Assembly (NCBI RefSeq): GCF_003012735.1
Contig: NZ_PXYI01000003.1
Span: forward strand, 744,001-808,000
Length of the DNA: 64,000 nucleotides
Direction of reading: 5' to 3'
Source: Allosphingosinicella deserti
Lineage (GTDB): Bacteria; Pseudomonadota; Alphaproteobacteria; Sphingomonadales; Sphingomonadaceae
Positions 61,001 through 64,000 of the stretch are shown here, one piece after another; positions within the stretch are counted from its first letter, which is position 1, and each line of letters starts with the position of its first letter. The translations under genes were made by a program, and so were the position numbers. The notes beneath the pieces were generated by a model. That model worked only from the letters and a program-made list of their open reading frames with translations. It was not told where the DNA came from and searched no databases.

Positions 61001-62943
61001 ATCTGGCGTTCGAGAGTTCCGGCGTGCTCAGGGTGTCCCCGAAGCAGCTGACCGCCGCTGCCACGGTCGACAGCAAGGTCTATGACGGCACCGACGCTGC
61101 ATCGGGGAGCATCGCGCTCAGCGGTCTGTTGTTCGACGACGTCGTGAACGCCTCCGGCGTCTTTCGCTTCGACGACAAGAATGCCGGTACCGGCAAGATC
61201 GTCACCGCCGCCGGCGTTGCTCTTCACGGAGCGGATGCCGCCAATTACGTCATCGACGGGCCGATCGGCGCCGTCGCCGATATCCTGCGCAAGGATGTTC
61301 AGGTCACCATCGCGGCCGACAGCAAGATCTATGACGGCACACGTTCGGCGACCGGTCGTGTTTCCAGGTTCGACGGTCTGGTGACGGGCGACGATGTCGT
61401 GCTGGGCGGGGGCGAATTCGCATTTTCCGACAAGAATGCGGGCGTCGGGAAGACCGTTTCGATCTCCGGCCTGACCTTCGGCGGAGCGGACGCGGGGAAT
61501 TACAGCTTCGCTACCCCTGCGACGGCCGCTGCCGACATTCTGCGCAAGGATGTCGCCGTCTCCGTGGCCGCCGACACCAAGACCTATGACGGCGGCACAA
61601 GCGCGTCCGGGCGAATCACTGCGATCGACGGCATCATCGCGGGCGACGCGCTGTCCTTCACCAGTGGCGACTTCGCGTTCGCCGACAAGAACGCCGGAGC
61701 CGGCAAGCAGGTGCTCGTCTCGGGCATCGGCATGAGCGGCGCCGACAGCGGCAATTACACCCTCGTTCTTCCGGCCGCGACCACGGCCGACATCCTGCGC
61801 AGGGACGTGGTGGTCGCCGTGACCGCAGACGCCAAGACCTATGATGGCGGTACCCGCGGATCGGGGCGGATCATTTCGACCGACGGCATCGTCGCGGGCG
61901 ACGCGCTGTCCTTCACCAGCGGCGACTTCGCGTTTGCCGACAAGAATGCCGGCGCCGGCAAGCAGGTGCTCGTCTCGGGCATCGGCATGAGCGGCGCCGA
62001 CAGCGGCAATTACACCCTCGTTCTTCCGGCCACGACCACGGCCGACATCCTGCGCAGGGACGTGGTGGTCGCCGTGACCGCAGACGCCAAGACCTATGAC
62101 GGCGGCACCCGCGCATCGGGGCGGATCAATTCGACCGACGGCATCGTCGCCGGCGACGCCCTGTCCTTCACCAGCGGCGACTTCGCCTTTGTCGACAAGA
62201 ATGCCGGCGCCGGCAAGCAGGTGCTGGTGTCGGGCATTGCGCTCGGCGGGGCGGACAGCGGCAATTACGCGTTGGTCGTTCCGGCCACGACGACCGCAAG
62301 CATCAATCGCAAGATGGTGACCGTCGGCGTCGTGGCGGACGACAAGGTCTATGACGGGAGCGTGGCCGCGGTCGGTAGGGCGGCAGCCCTCGACGGCCTG
62401 GTCGCCGGAGATGAGATCGTGATCGAGGGCGGCCGCTACGCCTTCGTCGACAAGAATGCCGGCATCGACAAACAGGTCCTCGTGTCCGGCCTTGGCTTGG
62501 CAGGCGCGGATTCCGCCAACTACACTCTGGCCGTGGCACCAACCGCGACGGCGGACATCGCCAGGCGTACGATCAGCGTGCGCGCCGACGACGTTCACGC
62601 ACCCCGATCGGGATCGGTGCCGCCGTTGCGCTTCTCGATCCTGTCGGGAAGTCTCGTCGACGGCGAGGTCTTCGCGGGGATGCTGCAGCGCGAGCCCGGC
62701 AATGCGCCCGGCGCCTATCGGATCGGCCTCGGCACGCTTGCGCTCTCCGACAATTACGATCTGCAGTTCCAGGCCGGCACCTTCACCATCGATCCCGATC
62801 CGTCCGCCGGTTGGACTCCGCGCCTCTACCAGGAGTTCGAATTAGGCGGCCGCGCTCAGGCGCTGCAGTCGACAGGAACCCCGCTTCGCTGGACGGCCGC
62901 GCCGGAATGTGGCGCGCCGGAGAGAGAAAGCGAGTGCTCCTGA
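58063..62943 (+). CDS. Two-partner secretion exoprotein (TpsA) with filamentous-haemagglutinin N-terminus and YDG/MBG repeats
   Basis: The ATG at 58063 with ACAGGAG upstream gives 1626 aa with a signal peptide (cleavage near AVAQQ, residue 32). The TPS secretion domain covers about 33-290: GSGIVNWTDFNVQAGSIAAF, NRVLGTQPTTIGGAL, VYLVNSNGIMFGSSSQVNLG (the NPNGI motif as NSNGI). A beta-helical middle follows to about residue 900. An MBG-type domain (about 900-990) and six YDG repeats (tyrosines near residues 1007, 1090, 1175, 1260, 1345, 1430) come next. The tail ends in two cysteines (PECGAPERESECS). Likely a surface adhesin; the ligand is unknown. Confidence 0.9.
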   Translation: MSFSSRLPRRRLLALTTALCGILASASPAVAQQMGGFGTVQSRTGPVSVAVSGTNLNVSATGSGIVNWTDFNVQAGSIAAFRNGNGSQAANVAILNRVLGTQPTTIGGALTSDANVSVYLVNSNGIMFGSSSQVNLGSLVASTLDVTDADFLDGDGRLTFTSNDNPNAYLIVGSGAQMQTKGDLVLLGDTLSSDGSLQAGGDLAAIAAGRVTVQSAVGSPLKFEISRGSLQASLRAGGAANGRNVVLGAVGQAGVTDGLLEVEALATATGVAASDHGVTIFAGNEVSAPNVVVHSNQSARIDITGLGTIRSSRDIIVDGNSNVGVNLVDAAGAASVEGRGIVEVNQVFADEMVLTGLYLYAGGLDAKQTIALYGSEVASITGDVTAFNVSVNGRAIYLGDDSDSEVIAAAYIQTNAGTGGINGGAGLTLDSQRATVLLTTGGANFDRSSRIRSSRSLLFGGGTDQRVTLGDVDVGAIAGLDSYQADITFGNLNVGSDLLIATTDDLRADSITSAGALTMSGLRMEFGGDLIGENKVTLAGKTLTARNVRSRTDDVAVETSADGIALGSAAGRAITLTSRGGGITVDGIDATSDVLVNAYGAGIVDLGHVKAGASISLMSEDVLRTGSLHAADSVNAYGTTVSAGDVRADTGSAFLTAGIGSVDAGDVTAGKTISLRTEHPSGGAGVVKVGAVSGGGNVEILSDDLVLDHALSGRSVWLKVADGGTIALHSKLTAKNLTVEGGALVQASGAELTAGTLTGSLRGEVSLTGNNHIGAIRDLSATSLDLVNDHNWIEIIGSNRFAGDVSLVTSGSLQIGGGSSLGGELVSLAVGDRFTNSGGGSAISATKNWAIYLNTPDGQNFGGLDSGNRAIWGSDASRSPITSLNGDRYVFTHRPTLTFYSVQFDKTYGTDVAAYLANRYNFVGLHQGVAGAFQGDVFSDIVQGRPVLTSAGAAATAGVAGGPYTIDIAQGSLVASGGYDLAFESSGVLRVSPKQLTAAATVDSKVYDGTDAASGSIALSGLLFDDVVNASGVFRFDDKNAGTGKIVTAAGVALHGADAANYVIDGPIGAVADILRKDVQVTIAADSKIYDGTRSATGRVSRFDGLVTGDDVVLGGGEFAFSDKNAGVGKTVSISGLTFGGADAGNYSFATPATAAADILRKDVAVSVAADTKTYDGGTSASGRITAIDGIIAGDALSFTSGDFAFADKNAGAGKQVLVSGIGMSGADSGNYTLVLPAATTADILRRDVVVAVTADAKTYDGGTRGSGRIISTDGIVAGDALSFTSGDFAFADKNAGAGKQVLVSGIGMSGADSGNYTLVLPATTTADILRRDVVVAVTADAKTYDGGTRASGRINSTDGIVAGDALSFTSGDFAFVDKNAGAGKQVLVSGIALGGADSGNYALVVPATTTASINRKMVTVGVVADDKVYDGSVAAVGRAAALDGLVAGDEIVIEGGRYAFVDKNAGIDKQVLVSGLGLAGADSANYTLAVAPTATADIARRTISVRADDVHAPRSGSVPPLRFSILSGSLVDGEVFAGMLQREPGNAPGAYRIGLGTLALSDNYDLQFQAGTFTIDPDPSAGWTPRLYQEFELGGRAQALQSTGTPLRWTAAPECGAPERESECS
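61585..62349 (+). repeat. Three near-identical 255-bp tandem units in tpsA
   Basis: The YDG codons lie at 61585, 61840, 62095 and 62350, exactly 255 bp apart. The units starting at 61585, 61840 and 62095 are almost identical in DNA (for example GACGCGCTGTCCTTCACCAG in units 1 and 2), while flanking repeats (61081, 61330, 62350) are clearly diverged. This indicates recent duplication and possible copy-number change in frame. Confidence 0.9.
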
Positions 62944-63029
62944 CGGGCGTGCCCAGCAGGCGCGGATGGGACGAGGGCAGGCAGCGCGGTCGCGCAGCCT
63001 GCCCTGAGACTGCCGGATTCACACGATAA

Positions 63030-63065
63030 CGGCGCCGGCGCGGTTCAACCTCCGCGCCGGCGCCG
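63030..63065. terminator. Bidirectional terminator between tpsA and LAPL-B genes
   Basis: CGGCGCCGGCGCGG (63030-63043), an 8-base loop and CCGCGCCGGCGCCG (63052-63065): a perfect 14-bp stem between convergent genes. Confidence 0.75.
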
Positions 63066-63076
63066 ATTCCCTGTCG

Positions 63077-63898
63077 TCAGGGCGCGGATGCGGGGCGTAC
63101 CGGCGCGAGCTCGTAGCGGATCTTGCGCTTGAGGATGCAGACGTCGGCGCCATCGTCGTTTCGGCAGTCCATGACTTCATAGGGCCGCTCGATCAGTACG
63201 AGCGTTCCATTGCTCTCGCGCTGGCGGCGTTCCCATTCGGCCTGCTCGGCCATGTCGATCTCCAGCGGGATCGGGAACTCGCCGCCGCCCGATGCCGCGC
63301 CGCCGGCGCCGGCACCCGCATCGATCAGATTGTCCATCCCGTCCATCGCCTCCACGGCCCTGATCGCCTTCTGAAGGTCGGCCTTGGGCATGGTCTTCAT
63401 CGCCTTGTCCATCTCGGAGCCGGCCCACTCGATGCTCCTCGCAATCTCGGAGGCGTCCATCGAGCGGATCATCTTCGCGCCCTCCGCGATCAGCTCCTCT
63501 TCGCTTAGGTCCTTCGGCGGAATACGGGGTTTGGCAGGTCTCGACTGAGTCAGCGGTGCGAGCAGGTCGTCATCGTCGGATGGAGGCGGCGTCAGCGGTG
63601 CGAGCAGGTCGTCATCGTCGGACGGGGGCGGTGTCAGCGGCGCAAGCAGGTCGTCGTCATCGGATGGGGGCGGCGTCAGCGGCGCGAGCAGGTCATCGTC
63701 GGACGGCGGCGGTGTCAACGGTGCGAGCAGGTCGTCGTCCGCGGTCGCGGACTCGCTTGGAACCAGGGGAGCGAGCAGATCCGCGTCGCTTTGGGCCTGC
63801 GCCACTCCGCAGGACAGGAGCGAAAGAAAGGCCAGGCTGGTTCCCCGAAGAAGGGGGACATGTCGCCGGCGGCGGGAGGAACGGAGATGTTTCGGCAT
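63077..63898 (-). CDS. Secreted LAPL-repeat protein B
   Basis: A 273-aa protein; AAAGGATCT precedes the ATG. After a basic, long signal peptide (cleavage near AQAQS) the mature start QSDADLLAPLVP is almost the same as in LAPL-A. Six LLAPL repeats follow, with acidic spacers (TPPPSDDDD). A helical middle (EELIAEGAKMIRSMDASEIA; KADLQKAIRAVEAMDG) and a Gly/Ala linker lead to a C-terminal unit NGTLVLIERPYEVMDC, then DVCILKRKIRYELAP. This aligns with the NGWVLVTRKRIDPC and TCHQTVREYHELVP segments of LAPL-A. No known family recognised. The acidic repeats could bind cations or a partner protein. Confidence 0.75.
   Translation of the reverse strand: MPKHLRSSRRRRHVPLLRGTSLAFLSLLSCGVAQAQSDADLLAPLVPSESATADDDLLAPLTPPPSDDDLLAPLTPPPSDDDDLLAPLTPPPSDDDDLLAPLTPPPSDDDDLLAPLTQSRPAKPRIPPKDLSEEELIAEGAKMIRSMDASEIARSIEWAGSEMDKAMKTMPKADLQKAIRAVEAMDGMDNLIDAGAGAGGAASGGGEFPIPLEIDMAEQAEWERRQRESNGTLVLIERPYEVMDCRNDDGADVCILKRKIRYELAPVRPASAP
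63551..63735 (-). repeat. Tandem 39-42-bp repeats coding for the LLAPL units
   Basis: Consecutive copies of a 39- or 42-bp unit (for example CAGCGGTGCGAGCAGGTCGT at 63551 and again at 63593) encode LLAPLTPPPSDDD(D). Length variants differ by one Asp codon. They are part of the coding sequence of LAPL-B. Confidence 0.85.
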
Positions 63899-63969
63899 GG
63901 GAGATCCTTTCGATCCTGGTGAGGAGCGAGAGCGTGCCGAAGCGGTCGGGGCGCCCGGGGGACCGCCGC

Positions 63970-63986
63970 CGTGAAAGGCGCGTGAA
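63970..63986 (-). promoter_or_regulatory. Direct repeat TTCACG-N5-TTCACG (11-bp period)
   Basis: CGTGAA at 63970-63975 and 63981-63986, i.e. two TTCACG in the coding orientation of LAPL-B, 71 bases before its start codon. The spacing to the start matches that at LAPL-A (73). Confidence 0.6.
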
Positions 63987-64000
63987 TGTCGTTGGTCACC

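Noticed and set aside
63551-63735. Short tandem repeats resembling a CRISPR array
   Set aside because: The units are directly adjacent without unique spacers, 39-42 bp, and code in frame for LLAPL repeats; no cas genes are present.

Overview
The window is high-GC DNA of about two-thirds G+C, with few strong intergenic regions and many ATGA/TGATG-coupled genes. It looks like a chromosomal accessory region of an aerobic alphaproteobacterium of the Sphingomonadaceae. The evidence is four TonB-dependent receptors, a SapC / tryptophan-halogenase / cupin cluster, a LOV-HWE histidine kinase, a CCTGTCGAAGCCC-type intergenic palindrome and the small secreted protein families. This assignment is inference from gene content. 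No rRNA, tRNA, CRISPR array, transposase or phage gene was found.

Layout. (1) 0-19.2 kb: a DUF885 peptidase-like gene cut by the left edge, then a tightly coupled minus-strand operon: TRAP transporter (Q-M-P), a family III CoA-transferase, a fused double 2-hydroxyacyl-CoA-dehydratase-like protein, two more CoA-transferases and a CapA-like phosphatase. A divergent MarR regulator leads into a plus-strand TonB receptor followed by three exported hydrolases (CocE-like, tannase/feruloyl-esterase-like, alpha/beta hydrolase). The simplest reading is capture of an ester, periplasmic hydrolysis, import of the freed acid by TRAP and its activation to a CoA thioester. (2) 19.2-20.9 kb: small single genes (GNAT, an F420-reductase-like oxidoreductase, a conserved 76-aa protein). 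(3) 20.9-30.1 kb: LacI regulator, two flavin-dependent halogenase homologues, cupin-8 protein, SapC and a large TonB receptor, a glycan-utilisation-type locus with two perfect LacI-type palindromes in front of the receptor. (4) 30.4-39 kb: TonB receptor, MFS, PhyH dioxygenase and SsuD-like monooxygenase, with a divergent Gfo/Idh dehydrogenase and a convergent Tat-type sulfatase.

(5) 39.1-44.7 kb: RTX-repeat protein, LOV-HWE photoreceptor kinase, a sigma-70-like protein, a small secreted protein and DUF4198. (6) 44.7-49.2 kb: an iron operon (siderophore receptor, DUF3649, PepSY, DUF3325, DUF4198) with a Fur-like box. (7) 49.6-63.9 kb: DUF3617, DUF805, an LAPL-repeat secreted protein, a membrane-anchored SARP/BTAD-beta-propeller regulator, small secreted proteins, a two-partner secretion pair (TpsB, TpsA with six YDG repeats) and a second LAPL-repeat protein.

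The most novel signal is in parts 5 and 7. Four promoters, two in front of the LAPL-repeat proteins and two in front of a pair of related small secreted proteins, each carry two TTCACG hexamers (one has a single mismatch) exactly 11 bp apart in the coding orientation. That spacing is typical of winged-helix regulators of the SARP/PhoB fold, and such a regulator is encoded in the middle of the cluster. I propose an undescribed cell-envelope regulon. The second unusual item is the 806-aa tandem dehydratase fusion, which has lost the cysteines that hold the Fe-S cluster in its family.
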